A stretch of 64,000 bases of DNA from Abelmoschus esculentus (taxonomy: Eukaryota; Streptophyta; Magnoliopsida; Malvales; Malvaceae): positions 14,656,501 to 14,720,500 of the forward strand of contig JAUCBN010000025.1 of NCBI GenBank assembly GCA_035048815.1, written 5' to 3'. The notes below the pieces were generated by a model, which ran no database searches, had not been told where the DNA came from, and saw only the letters and a program-made list of their open reading frames with translations. Numbering within the stretch: position 1 is the first letter of the stretch; every line of letters begins with the position of its first letter. The translations under genes were made by a program, and so were the position numbers. Below, piece after piece: positions 33,472 through 45,970 of the stretch.

Positions 33472-35649
33472 CTACCTGAAAGTCCCACCAAATGCCGGCG
33501 TCCAAAAATCAACTGTGGTCTCATTAGCAACCGGGAATGTGCTGGAGATTGGCACCAAACAAAGCCCAAGGCTCCTTAGATCTTGTTTTGGCCCTTCCGG
33601 ACTTTCAGTACTCTGCAAGAAAAAAAATATAGCATGTTCAGAAAATTACTGCATTATACAAATAGTAATTAACCTTGGTGTTATTGGCGGACAGAAAAAA
33701 AATAAAATAAAAAAGATGGTCCCTTATCATCAACGTCTTCTTTTGTTTATAGATACCTGTTGTTGTATGGAAGCTGCTGCTTGTTTCATATATGGAGTAC
33801 TTAGAACCTGAAATTACGTATAAATAGCATTTTTCTCAGTCCATATTCAGAATACTCTGGATGGTAATGATATTCGTTCGTCGTCATGTTATATTTAAAA
33901 AATATGTTAAAAGGTTTTACTGATACGATCTTAAAAGAGATACAAAGAAGATAGAATAACATACATTGACTTGTTCATGGAGGAACTTGATGTATTCAAT
34001 AGCTTCATGAAGAACAGATGCAGTATCAGTCTGAAAAAAAAATAAGAATGGGAAGGTAAAGAATAATCCAAATGCCTGTAAAGGTAAAGCTTTCAATGGT
34101 ATTATCAAAAGGAAAATAAAAAGTAGAGTTATAAGAAAAATCTCAAATCTCACCTTTCCGAAAGGTGAAACCAATTGCTGGAGCGCAGTGATTCGGTCCC
34201 CAAGCTTCTCTTTCCGAACCTGATAAAATTTCCTATCAACTTTTATATCTAATTCTTTGAATAAGCGATCACTATGATTCCACCTGTAAAGAAACTTGAT
34301 CAAATTTATATTTTAGTACCTTAAAAGTTGGTAATGGTGATGGCGTTTCAATTCTTGGCCTCTTCAATAATGAAGGGTCACTGCTTAATCCTTTCTTCAT
34401 CGTTGACCCCAAGTTCCGAGCTTCTTCTGTATTAGTCTATGATACCAGTCCAGTCGACACCATGAAATAAATAAATCAAAATTGTCCCAGAAACCCTAGT
34501 CCTGGAATCTGGATCAAAGCATGACCATGATTAAAAGAAAAACTTATTCAGTTATTCTTACCTTTTTCGTTAGGCCGGGACAATTAGTTTTTTCTTCATA
34601 TGTTTGTAAAAGAAACTCGGATTGCAACCGCGATGGTAAAAAGGCGGCTTTGATGTCGTTTACACCGGTGGCGGAAGCGTTCCAAAAGGGTGCGTTGTTG
34701 GTAAAGTTCAAGCTACTGTTGGGAAGCTGTTTCGGCAATGATGAGCTTAATAAAGGAGCTAGTTTTGGCCAAGAAGATGATGATTCAGTAGCGTTGTTTG
34801 CCCCGTTAGTGTCTGCTCCCGACATATAGTTGATTGACCGGTTGTTGTTGAAAAGTGATTGTTGTTGGGATTGGGTTTGATGATCAGACTGAAACAAAGC
34901 TTGTAACAGTGTCGATGAGTACCCATATGACACTGAATCCAACGGAAACTGGCAGGTGATTGTACTGTAGCCGGAGCTGGTTACTGAATTCAATCTCTGC
35001 TGCTCCAAGGAGAAATCTTGATTGATAGGCTTGAAAGTGGTAATGGAAGAATCTTCCCCAGGGCTTGCATAGCTCCTTGGATTCCAATTCTTTTGGGTTT
35101 GAGAAGAATCCATACCTTCTTGAAGAATTGAATTGTAACCTTCACTTCTCCCAGTACTGCAGGCAAAGACAAAAGTATATATATATAATAATCAAGTCAT
35201 ACTGACTTCCTGGAAAACTAAAAAGTCGTGGTTCTTTCCTAACTTGTTGTTGAAGCTTTGGACTCTAAAGTCTCCCACTATTTGAATTTCAACCACAAGA
35301 ATTCATATTTAATCAAAACTTACATCAAAGACTGGTTCCAGTCCGAGGTTGACGACGACGAAAGGCCGAAACCCATCATTTGTGAGGTAGAATCAATCAA
35401 AACATTGCTGCCACAACTATCTGAATCGCCTTGCTGAGCTCCCACCTGGAAAGCTAAGCTATCTTTAGACTCCTCATACGAAGACCTTGCCTTGATATCC
35501 GCCATATCAGCACTCCATCCGAAGCTTCCCATGTCAGCAGCAGCAGCAGCAATCTCCGTAGAACACGGAGAAGAACACCCCACAAACATGGTTTTCGAGG
35601 AATTCCACCATGTCTCTCCACAAATCCCAGCATGAAATTCTTCTGCCAT
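33472..35649 (-). CDS. bHLH transcription factor, bHLH112/123/68 subgroup
   Basis: Seven exons, all GT-AG: 35649-35324, 35156-34562, 34436-34320, 34219-34154, 34030-33965, 33807-33757 and 33612-33472, giving 453 residues. The start MAEEFHAGICGETWW matches the family. A long Ser/Asn/Gln-rich N-terminal half precedes RPRIETPSPLPTFK. The helix-loop-helix follows (about 345-400): VRKEKLGDRITALQQL, VSPFGKTDTASVLHEAI, EYIKFLHEQVN and VLSTPYM. The end is WTPAFGGTFR. The basic region lacks the usual His-Glu-Arg triad (it has Lys-Glu-Lys), as in this subgroup, so E-box binding may be altered. Relatives act in the nucleus in stress response or root development. The exon 3 acceptor is CATAG/ACTAAT; a closer AG at 34427 would put a stop in frame. 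Confidence 0.88.
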
Positions 35650-35732
35650 AGTAAAAAAAATTCTCAGTTTTTCTTTTGTTTTGTTGATTGTCTTTGGCTG
35701 AGAGCTCTCTCTCAGTCCTGGGGAGTCATCGT

Positions 35733-35742
35733 TATTTATATA
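35733..35742 (-). promoter_or_regulatory. TATA box of the bHLH gene
   Basis: TATATAAATA on the minus strand, about 85-95 bp upstream of the ATG at 35649. A CT-repeat (GAGAGAGCTCTC region at about 35700-35715) lies in the predicted 5' leader. Confidence 0.55.
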
Positions 35743-35749
35743 TGCGAAA

Positions 35750-36377
35750 AGTTAAACTCTGTTGAAGAGTACGGTTTAGAGTTGAACAAATGACCAGAAT
35801 TTGGTTGACATTTCAAGGGATGGATGATTGGACAAGTGAGACAAAGCGTTTTGAATCGAATTCTTTTTCTCTTCCTTTTTATTTCTCTTTTTACAAAAAT
35901 AAATTTAACTTAGTTCTCTATTCACACTTTTCCAATAAAAAAATGTAACCAATTATTTTCTTTTATTTCTTAAAAAAAAAATATTTAAGAGATTAAAAAA
36001 CATTTATTCTTCCCTCTGAATAAAGGGATGAGGGTATATATAAAGATGAAAGGCATGTTTGATTTAACCGCCACGTCAATGTTTTGGACTTTATTTAACC
36101 GGATGGTTGAGAGATTTTATAATAAATAAATAATATTATACGATTGTTTATCTCATCATTTATAATTTATTTAATAAAATTTATTTATTTATAACCGTAA
36201 AAAAATAAAAATTTATATTAAAAATAAAATAAAATAATTATTAAATAAGACCGAACCAAACTTATTTCATAATTATTCAATACAATATATTTGAATAATA
36301 ATGTTAAACAAACAAATTCAACCCTTATCTTTTCAACCCATTAACTCCTGTATTTTAAATAAGGAGTTCAAAATAAA
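35750..36377. other. bHLH upstream region, AT-rich
   Basis: Presumed distal promoter. No element ends or genes recognised. Confidence 0.4.
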
Positions 36378-36894
36378 GAGTAAAAATCTTCTATTCTTTA
36401 TTATGTCTTCATTTATGCCTTCTATTAAAAAATTTAAAAAATTAAATTTTAAGCCTTAACCCTTATTTTTTATATCTTAAACCCTAAACTTTATACCATA
36501 TCCCTAATTCCTTAAACCCTAACCAAAATCTCTAACCTTGAACCCTAAACCTATAATTTAAAGCAGAGGTACGAATTGAGACATGAGAAAGAGGTAGACA
36601 ATTTGCACCCTAGACAATTTGCACCCAAAATAAGCGGGTGCAAATCGTCTACCTCTTTCCTATGCCTCCATTCGTGCCCCCGCTTTAAATTAGAGGGTTT
36701 AGGGTGTAGGATTTAGGGTTCTAGGTTAGGGGTTGTGGTTAGGGTTTAGAAAATTAAGGGTATGATGTATTTTTTATGGTGTATGGTTTAGGGTTTAGGA
36801 TATAAAAAATAAGGGTTAGGTTTAAAATTTAATTTTTTAAATTTTTTTATAAGATATATGGATGAAAGCATGATAAAATAGAGGATTTCTACTC
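36378..36894. mobile_element. fold-back element with telomere-like arms, complete
   Basis: A 517-bp near-palindrome. The ends GAGTAAAAATCTTCTA and TAGAGGATTTCTACTC are inverted copies. The arms carry CCTAAACCCTAAAC-type sequence on the left and GGGTTTAGG-type sequence on the right. The apex is a hairpin, TTTGCACCC-AAAATAAGC-GGGTGCAAA (about 36617-36643). Flanks AAAATAAA (36370-36377) and AAAATAAG (36895-36902) suggest an 8-bp target duplication with one change. It encodes nothing. Confidence 0.75.
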
Positions 36895-37366
36895 AAAATA
36901 AGCATCAATCGTATACAAACTTTACCTTAAGTATAATCTAATAATGAATAAAACTAATAAAATTCATTCATTAGTTATATTTTTAACGTATAAATATCAC
37001 ATTAACCAATCATTGAACAACTAATATGATATAGTTAGGATTAAAATAACGTGATTTTTTATACTTTATAATTGGTAAAAGTAACAATGTGAATGAAAAT
37101 AATTATTAGATGAGTTAGTTTACTATACCATACATAGTAACCATAATTGATCGATGGGTCTTGAAATTCAATGTAATTTGCTCAAATTGCGATGATTTTT
37201 TTTCCTTTGATTTTTTATTTATTAATTGATTAATTCAGATTAAATTTTATAAATGTTTAATACGGGATAAAATATATTTTTAAAAACCATTAAAATACGT
37301 TTTTACAAATCTTAATTCTAATATTAATCTTACCTAAACTGGAGGGAAAGGTGGATTCTAGAAAAT

Positions 37367-37618
37367 GAGAGATTATATCATGGACTTTGCTCACCACATT
37401 AATCATGGTCCCTAACCAATAAAAATCACTCCACCACTAATTTGTCGTGTAATTAATATAATTTTTAGAAATTATATTTTTTAAAATGACATAGAAAATA
37501 TGATTGAAGATTCATTGGTTGAAAAAAAAAATGAGTTGAAGATTAATGGTGAAGTGGGTGGTTTTCAATGAATAAGACCACGACTGACGTGGTGAGCCAG
37601 ACCCATGATATAATTTCT
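37367..37618. mobile_element. Mutator-like MITE (ATTATATCATGG family)
   Basis: Terminal inverted repeats GAGAGATTATATCATGG and CCATGATATAATTTCTC, with further inner matches (GCTCACCAC/GTGGTGAGC). Related ends occur at 48038-48227 and 52515-52973. The target duplication is unclear (CTAGAAAAT on the left, CTAAGAAAG on the right). Confidence 0.65.
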
Positions 37619-37640
37619 CCTAAGAAAGAAAGATAGCGCT

Positions 37641-37854
37641 TTTAATGGTACAAATCGTCTACCTCTTTTCTATGCCTCTATTCGTACTTCCGCTTTAAAT
37701 TAGAGAGTTTAGGGTTTAGGGTTATAGATTAGGGGTTGTGGTTAGGATTTAGGGGGATAGGGTGTATTTTTTATGGCTTAGGATTTAGGGTTTAAAATTT
37801 AATTTTTTAGATTTTTAACATGAGGCATGATAAAAAGGTAGATGATTTCTACTC
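37641..37854. repeat. single-arm copy of the telomere-like fold-back element
   Basis: Follows the right arm of 36378-36894 from ACAAATCGTCTACCTC through TTAGGGTTTAGGGTTATAG to GATTTCTACTC. The left arm is absent. Confidence 0.7.
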
Positions 37855-39524
37855 GCTTTTAATGGGTATATAACTCATGATCTAAGGACTTTGAGAAAAA
37901 ATTCATGATCCAAGGGAATATGAAAAAAAATAAATATGAACAACTTAGCTCACTGGTTAAATGTGTTTGCCCAAGATTAAGATGTATTTTTTTCTTTTGA
38001 ATAATTTAAAATTGATTACAAGATAGTATTTGTTCATAAATATTCATAATTCTTTAACAATACACATATATCTTTCAAACAAATCGATTAAACTTGGATT
38101 GTTGAAAAAATATCAACAACAAACTTTAATCAATTACTCTAAAAATTATAGATTATTGATAATAATTTATCAAATATTTTATATTGGCTTGCTAATCACC
38201 CATTAATAATGTCCAAGTTCTTAGATTCCCATTCTTTAAATTTCTTATCCACAAAAGTATATAACTATATTATATATAAGCTTAAGCTTGAACATTACAC
38301 CTCGACCAAATCAAAATACTATTAGTATATAGTAATTAAGATTAAGAGATGCGACCTTTCATTCTTCTAATCAAAATACTACTTTCATTTAACTATAACA
38401 ATAATTCCATTATTCTAAAACTTTTTCATATGCTTAACACTTAAAATACTAATTAAATACCTTAAAATAGTAGATAGTTAAAACTCTGAAATAACACTTT
38501 CTTCTTCTCTTAAATTGCGGATTCAAGACCTAATAGGAGCAAATATTTTCCTTTCCCTCCCACTAGATAAAAATCTAATATATATTAAATTTTTCTTATT
38601 AGGCATATATAATCAATCATCACTTCAACTAGTTTGACCTTATTATAAATTTTTTAGTTGCTTTTTTTTATATATAAATTTTAATTCTAATTCTATTTAG
38701 AAGAAGAGAAAGAGATTTCAAATAAAAGAAGAGTATGTTTTTAATGAGTTTAGAATTTATGATTTAAGACAATATATAAAAATAAAGATAAAAAATTTGA
38801 TTAATCGGTTAAATATATTTGTTTTGTAGCTAATCCTAACAAATTGTGATTAAAAATATTAATGTTTCTTGTTAGCTGAATAATTTTATCTTAAGACATG
38901 ATTTGAGGGCATTTAATGGTCATATATCATTTCCTATACAAAATCCATATATCTGTATATAATAATGATGCAACACCGATGGCATTATGAAGTGTTAAAG
39001 GTGACAAACTATAAGGACGAACGAATTCGAATACATAATGAGGGAAATGGGTATAGACGTCTAAGGTCAATAGGGGGAGATTGGTAAAGTTACCCTAAAC
39101 GAGCACGTTGGCAACCAGAAACGACCACAAAAAAACACGTGCCAAACAACCCACAAAGAAATGGAAAATGGAAAAGGACAAACATAAGGTAAGTTGCAAG
39201 TCTGTCCTGATTTTTCACTCTATCATTTTACAAAAATATTGTGTTTCTCACGTCTTTTCTAGATATTTCTTCATTCTTTCTGTTATAAAAAAAAATCCTG
39301 CTCCGGTAACTCCGATCACCGTTTCAATATTCCGATCTCCTAGCACTGCGTAGGTCATGGATTTTGTGAAGCGATAGTCTAAAATTTTCAGACATAGGAT
39401 GACTGGTACACGTGTTTTGTGATTTCAACGTGTGTGCGTTTTAAGCTTGATTGGGTCAAACCCCAAACTCGGTGAAACACACAACACAAACGACAACAGC
39501 CGCTTCTTGTACATGCACACACAC

Positions 39525-39558
<34 letters not shown>

Positions 39559-39658
39559 TTCTAGGTTTCCCTTTTCTAGGTTCTTATTGGCCCAAGAAAA
39601 TTGAGCATGAAGTACATGATATATATATATATATATATTATGACATTAATGCCAAAGT
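37855..39658. other. AT-rich intergenic DNA with microsatellites
   Basis: No supported gene. An (AAT)n run lies at 39525-39558 and an (AT)n run at 39619-39638. The plus-strand open frames at 39108-39713 run through these repeats and have no domain. Confidence 0.45.
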
Positions 39659-40743
39659 TAAACGTGATATAGGTGGATCAATTAATATAGCCTACAAAAG
39701 ATTCATTCATTGAGAGATGTCCGTACAAGGGGGAAATGCTCTCAACTTTGGTATCGGCAAAGTGAGGTCTTTTCTTTTTTTCCCTTGTTGGAGTCTGAGT
39801 GGAGAGTCCGATCATTGGTTATAGGTCGATCGTTTGATTATAGGTTATCGCGTCGCCTTCACCGTCAGGTTTAGAACGATGCTTGGAGTATAAAGGTAAA
39901 TTTCATGTGTTATTCATGTACTTGGTTTTCTTTTTTACAGGTTCTTTCTCGGAGTCGATCTTCTAGGGATCGATTTGAGATTAGATATAATTGGTTGAGG
40001 CATGTTGATTTGGTTTCTGGTAAGTATGATGATTGCTTGTGTTTTGATGGGTTTTTGGGTTCGAAGGGGTTTTGATTGTGGAGGGTTTTGTGGTTGGTTC
40101 TTGGCAAAGGAATTTCAGGGTGTTTATGGTTTAGGAAAATTCAGAGGTTTTGGTCTGGTTTTGAAAGGAGAAATGGTGTTTTCGTTTTGGTTTTTATTAT
40201 GGTTTTTATGATAGATGTTGAAATGAGTTTTTGGTTTGGTTGGATTATCTGAGAAATGATAGAAAGGTTGAGATATTGGTTGGTCTTTGTTGTTTGTGGG
40301 AGTTGCTGGAGGTTGTGGATGAAGATGAGTTGGAAGTTGGGAGTGATGTTCGGGGTGGATGATCTGAGGTTGAAGATGATGACGTGGGAGAGAGGCTGGT
40401 GGGGTAGTTTGTTTTGGTTAGTTTTGGTGAGGGGTGTACTAGCTGTCCTTTTGAGGAGGGGTAAGGGAGTTTGTTTGTTTGTTTCTGTAGGTTGGAATGT
40501 GGGGAGGTTTTTGGTTGTTAGCTATTTTGGGGGATATTGTTTGGGTATAAGGGGAGTGAGGTTTTTACTCTTATTTTAAGAGGGCAGAGGAGTTTTTTTA
40601 TTGAAAGATTTTTTTGTGATTGTCTTATATTATAGGTTGGTGGGTTTATTCGAGTGAGGTGTGTGCTTCTGGTTTTGAGGTGTGTGCTTCTGGTTTTGAG
40701 GTTGTTTTTTCTGGAAGGTGTCTTTTTTGGTGTTAAGTTTTTA

Positions 40744-41418
40744 ATGGCGGAAAAAGTTGCTTCTTTGATGAAAAATTTAACTTTTACTGAAGAGATGGTA
40801 GATCTGGGGGATCAAATTGCTAGTAATCAGGATGAAAGATCTGGGTGTGAGAAATGGGTAGTGGGTAAGCTTTTTTCAAACAAGGAGGTGGATGGGGATA
40901 AATTAATAAGAGTTTTCTTTGTTGTGTCGAAGGATACTCCCTTAGAGGATGCTTCTATGGTTTGCTCGAACTTTTTCTTGTTTAAGTTCAAGAAGAGAGA
41001 GTCTCTGGAATCTGTTTTGAATAGGTGTCCTTGGTCTTTTGATGGTGAACTTTTGGCATTGAAGCTGTTTGAGGGAATGCTCTCTCCTCAAGAGTATGAC
41101 TTTACACCTTTGCCTATCTGGATTAGAGTCTTTAATATTTCTTTGGGTTGTCTTAAATTGAAATTAGGTGAAAGTATGAGTGATTCCTTTGGGTCAACTC
41201 TGCCTGTGGATTTGAGGGGAAATGTTAGTGGTTTTGGGAATTATTTAAGGGTGAGAGTTGAAATAGATAGCTCAAAGCCTTTGAAAAGATGTGTTATGGT
41301 TGAAAAGTTAAGTGATGATAGGCCTAGGTTATGTATGGCTCGATATGAAAGACTTCTTAAGTTTTGCTTTTAGTGTGGTATTATTGGGCATGAATTTGGA
41401 GACTGCTCTGTTCTGTCT
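40744..41418 (+). pseudogene. LINE ORF1, DUF4283 and zinc-knuckle gag-like protein
   Basis: Starts at MAEKVASLMKN; an earlier ATG at 40654 lies in a repeated GTGTGCTTCTGGTTTTGAG segment. The DUF4283 domain spans about residues 45-170 (WVVGKLFSNKEV, then FKFKKRESLESVLNRCPWSFD and PIWIRVFNI). A CX2CX4HX4C knuckle follows (CGIIGHEFGDC). A TAG at 41371-41373 falls inside the knuckle, one residue before its second cysteine, so the protein is truncated. LINE ORF1 proteins bind the element RNA in the transposition complex. Confidence 0.75.
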
Positions 41419-41857
41419 GATGGACAAAGGGGACCTTTTCAGTTTGGGGAATGGATGAAATATGCTAATAATAGGGAAAGGTTAAATAGTCATGGGGTGA
41501 GAAGAACAGGGATTGCTTACTTTAAGAAGGGATGTGCTTCGAGCTTTGTGGGAAAGAAAAATTTTATCAACTCGGAGAGAGTAGGAGAAAACTTTGGTAG
41601 AATGACTAATGATGTAGAGAGTAGAGAAAGAGGTTTTATACCTCCCCTGAGAGATTGAAAGCAGTGATGGTTTCGAATAGCAGAAATAAAGGTTCTAAAA
41701 GAGGGTAGCAAGGGAAGAGTGAGTCTCTGACTCCTTTTGTGAGGAAGAAAAGTAAGACAAGTAGTAGTTGTACTGCTGGAGAAGATGAGGTGGGGCAAGA
41801 AGTTGTTTCTAACTTACTTTTATCGGTGGAGGCTGCTGGTCAGCCCCGTCGGATGCC

Positions 41858-44800
41858 ATGAAAATCTTCTGTTGGAACTGTCGAGGGTTGACCAACCCTG
41901 AGACAGTTTGAAAGCTTAAAGAATTGGTGGCCAAAAGAGATGTTTCTTTGATTTTTGTTAGTGAGACTAGATTGTACTAAAATAAAGTGGATTTTGTTAA
42001 AAGAAGTTTAAGAATGTCTGGTTGTTTGGAGGTTGAAAGAAGGGAAAATAGTGTTGGCTTGTTATTACTTTGGAGAGATGACATTTTGGTGAACTTGTTA
42101 TCTTTTTCTAAGTCTCATATTGATGTGGAGATTGGTTCTGGGGATGGAAAGTTCAGATTCATTGGATTTTATGGTACTCCAGATAGAGCTAGAAAACATG
42201 CTGATTGGTTGTTGTTGGACAATTTGAGGACTCAATCCTCTCTTCCTTGGCTGTTAGGAGGTGATTTAAATGATATTTTGAGTATGAATGAAAAGGCAAG
42301 GGTAGAAGGAAGTCAAGGATGGAAATGGAGAGTTTTAGAGATGCTTTAGGGAGGAATGGTCTTTGGGATATAAAACCTAATAGAGGTTGGTTTACATGGC
42401 AGAGGGGGGAGAATTTGAAAAATCATGTAAAGGAAAGGTTGGATAGATTTGTGGCTGATATCCATTGGTTACAGAAGTATGGTAGGTGTGAGGTAATTTT
42501 TTAGTTTGTCTTTGAATCTGATCACTGCTTTATTCTTTTAGATACAGAAGGGCCTGAAAGAAAATTTGAGAGGAAAAGAGATTACTTTAAATTTGATAAG
42601 TGTTGGGCCAGTGAGGTTGAATGTGGAGAGGTGATTAAAAGTGCTTGAATTTCTGGAAAAAGTTCTATTCTGGAGAAATTTAACAGAATTGGTTTGGTCT
42701 TGGGGGAGTGGCAGTGGAAGAGAAGAGGTAAAGAGCTGAGTAGGAGGAAATTTTTAGAAAAAAGGATTGAGTTTCTTATGAATCACCAAGTTGGAGAAGA
42801 AAGTCTTAGAGAACTAAGGGAGTTAAAAAAGGAACTTAAAGTGATTTTGGATAAGAATGAACAGTACTGGAGACAAAGGTCGAGAGTGCAGTGGCTCAAG
42901 GAAGGGGATATGAATACTTCTTTTTTTCATGCTAGGGCTAATGGTAGGAAGAAAAGGAATTTTATCAGTGGTGTGGAAAATGATAGGGGGAGTGGAAGGA
43001 AGGGGTAGAAAGTTTTTTTGAGGTTGTTAAAGGGTTTTATTCCAATCTCTATCGATCCAATGGAAGATCTACTTCGAGTCTAATCCTGAATGCAATTGAG
43101 ACATGTATAACACCTGAGATGAACCTGGAGCTTTGTGCTGGATTCACGGTGGAGGAAGTCAAATCTGCTTTCCTTCAAATTCACCCTAGTAAAGCTCCTG
43201 GTTATGATGGTATGCCTGTTTCTTTTTATAGTTTATTTTGGCATATTGTTGGCAATGATTTTATCTCTTTGTGTCTTGATCTTCTTGAGGGTAGAATTAG
43301 TATAAATGAGGTTAATAAAACTGTTTTGGTTCTTATTCCCAAAGTAGATAACCCTACCTTACTTAAACAGTTTAGACCTATTATCTTGTGCTCAATTATT
43401 TACAAAACTTGTTCCAAAGTGTTGGTTAATAGGCTAAAAAGTATGATGCAGAAATGCATTTCTGTGAATCAGTGTGCTTTTGTTCCTGATAGGTTGATTT
43501 CTGATAACTTTTATTGTTGCTCATGAGCTTTTGCATTATCTAAAAAGCTATAAGAATAGTCCTAATAAAGGTGCAGCTATTAAGTTAGATATGGAAAAGG
43601 CTTATGATAGAGTTGAGTGAGGATTTTTATCGGATGTGATGTTAAAGATGGGTTTTGCTCAAAGTTGGGTAGATTTGGTGATGAGCTGTGTTTCCTCGGT
43701 TTCTTATTGTTTTAGGATTAATGGTGCTATTTCTGACTTTTTTAGGCTTGAGAGAGGTTTAAGACAATGTGATCTTTTGTCTCGTTTTCTTTTTTTTTTT
43801 GTACACAGGGTCTTTCTGCTTTGTTGTTGAAAAAACAGGCTAAGGGAGAGATTAAAGGGGTTAAAGCTAGTAGGTATAGGCCTAGAGTGAATCACCTTTT
43901 GTATGCAGATGATTGTTTACTATTTATTAAAATTTTTGTGGTTGAAGCTAAATGTTTGATGGAAATCTTGAATGTGTATGAAGAGTCATCTGGGTAGAAA
44001 GTTAATATTGATAAATTTTATGTTTACTTTAGTAATGGTATGTCTGATTCAAGTAAACTAAGTATTTTGAATGTTTTGCAAATGAGGGAAGAAGTTGATG
44101 TAGGCACTTATCTTGGTCTGCCTTTAATAGTGGGGAAAAAACAAAACAGATTCTTTAGGCTTTCTTGGTGATAATGTGGATAAGAGAATTGGAGGGTGGA
44201 CAAAAAATCTTTTATCTTATGGTGGAAGGGAGGTTTTACTTAAAGCAGTTGCTCAGGCTTTACCCTCTTATGCTATGTTGTGTTTCTTGCTTCCAGACAA
44301 TATTATTGATCATATTATCTCTTCGATGAGATGTTTCTGGTGGTCTGGGAAAACTGGGGAGAGAGGTTGAAATCATGTAGCTTGGAAGAAAATTTGTAGG
44401 CCTAAAAGAGATGGTGGGCTAGGATTGAGAGATCTACATCTTTTTAATGTTGCTTTGTTGAGGAAACATATCTGGAGACGGATGGTTAATACTGAATCTT
44501 ATGTTTTAAGATTCTGTCTGCAAAATATTTTTCTAGGGGGAAAGTGTTAGAAGCTTCTTTGAGGGATAAGCCTTCGTTTATTTGGAGAAACATTTTTAAA
44601 GCAAAAGAGAACTTAAAAGGGGGGTTTCGTTGGAGGATTGGTGTTGACAGTGAAGTGGATATGTTTTCTGATAGTTGGGGTGAAGATCATCCTGTGGTGC
44701 TTAAAGGTTCTTATATGGTGGCTTTTACTCCTATTAAGTGTAAAGAGTTTATGAGATCTAGGTGCAATGAGTGGGATGAAAGTAGGATTTTTCAAGTTTT

Positions 44801-45251
44801 TGATAGGGATGATGTAGTCGCTATCTTGAAATGTCCTATTGCAATCGAGAAGTCTGATGTGCTAGTGTGGGGTCATCATCCTTTAAAGGAGTATGTTACT
44901 AGATCAGCCCATAGGTGGTTGCAGAATCAGAATAGTATAGAAAAGGATTCTTCTCCAATTTGGAAAGCTTTTACTAAGCTTTCTACCCTTCCTAAGATAA
45001 AAAATTTTGGTTAGAGGGTGGGTCATGATGCATTGCCAATAGGTCAAAAGATGGCTCTTGCTGATATTAGTGATGGGATATGTAAACTGTGTAATAGGGA
45101 AGAGGAATCTTTGGTACATGCTTTGAGAGAGTGTCATTTACTTGTTGATATCTTTAATATGAGTGGTTTAGGCTCTATTCTTCCTCAAGGGTATGTTAAT
45201 GATTGCAAAGATTGGATTGAATTGGCTTTAGGTTCTCTTAGTTCTAATTAA
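41858..45251 (+). pseudogene. LINE ORF2: endonuclease, reverse transcriptase, zf-RVT
   Basis: Starts MKIFCWNCRGL, the conserved beginning of the APE-type endonuclease, which continues through LLWRDDI, FIGFYGTPDRARKH and LLGGDLNDI. An early TGA lies at about 41909. The reverse transcriptase covers about 43119-44170, with IHPSKAPGYDGMPVSFY, NKTVLVLIPKV, FRPIILCS, KLDMEKAYDRVE and the catalytic YADD at 43902-43913. After it come GGWTKNLLSYGGREVLLKAV and a zf-RVT region (about 44880-45250). At least six stops or frame changes are present (for example at 42502, 43006, 43524, 43618 and 44368), so it is dead. Confidence 0.8.
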
Positions 45252-45439
45252 TTTACCTTTTTCATTGTATTGATTTAGAATATATGAAATAGGAGGAACC
45301 ACTGGTTGCATAATGGTACTTTATTCACTGCTAGAATGGTAGTTGATAATTCACAGCTACTGTCCTCAAATTTTTTTGCAGGCAAATGAGAGGATTTCCT
45401 CTTCAGTTTCTTGCGGTAGACTACCTACTTGGTCTAAGC

Positions 45440-45918
45440 CTTAAGGTGGTTGTTTTAAGACAAATGTGGATGCTTCTTTTGTGGAAGCGATTGGACAAGA
45501 TGTTGTTGGAGTTATAGCTAGAGACAAATTTGGGTTTATGATCGATGGTTTGGCTTTCAGGTTGCTTGGTGCTTACTCTGCTGAATCTGTAGAAGCTTGT
45601 GCTTTTACAAAAGGTTTAAAATTAGCTGCTGATAATGGCTGGGAGAAAGTGCAGATAGAAGGGGACTCTATGTCTATTGTGAACAAACTAAATGCTGTTG
45701 TGCTTGATAAATCTTTGGTTGCGTCTTATCTTAAGGATGTTTATAGTTTATTGCATTCTAATGTTGGGTTCCAAGTGTCACATGTGTGTAGGAGTGTCAA
45801 TAGAGCAGCTCATGGTTTAGCTTGTTGGGCTCTTTCTTTGATTTTTTCTTTTCATTTCTCGAATGAGGTTCCTTCTTGTATTGATCAAGTTGTTTTGGAT
45901 GATGCCATTTATGGTTGA
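45440..45918 (+). pseudogene. LINE RNase H domain (RVT_3 type)
   Basis: An open 150-codon segment with the plant-type RNase H signature: acidic residues in TNVDASF, ESVEACAF and IEGDSMS, and a VCRSVNRAAHGLA end containing the expected His. It follows ORF2, with an in-frame TAA at 45442-45444. An RNase H domain at the ORF2 end is typical of plant L1 LINEs. Ends at TGA (45916-45918), just before the A-rich tail. Confidence 0.75.
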
Positions 45919-45970
45919 TTAATAGATTAGCCTTTTTTAAAAAAAAAAATAATAAACGTGATATAGGTGG

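Larger units (their letters stand above)
39677..45952 (+). mobile_element. full-length L1-type LINE with 18-bp target duplication
   Basis: The 18-mer TAAACGTGATATAGGTGG occurs directly before the element (39659-39676) and again directly after its A-rich tail (45953-45970). Between them are a leader of about 1.1 kb, ORF1 with a DUF4283/zinc-knuckle protein, ORF2 with endonuclease, reverse transcriptase and zf-RVT, a ribonuclease H domain and an A-rich end (45940-45952). Stops and frameshifts in ORF2 make it inactive, but its structure is complete. Confidence 0.88.
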
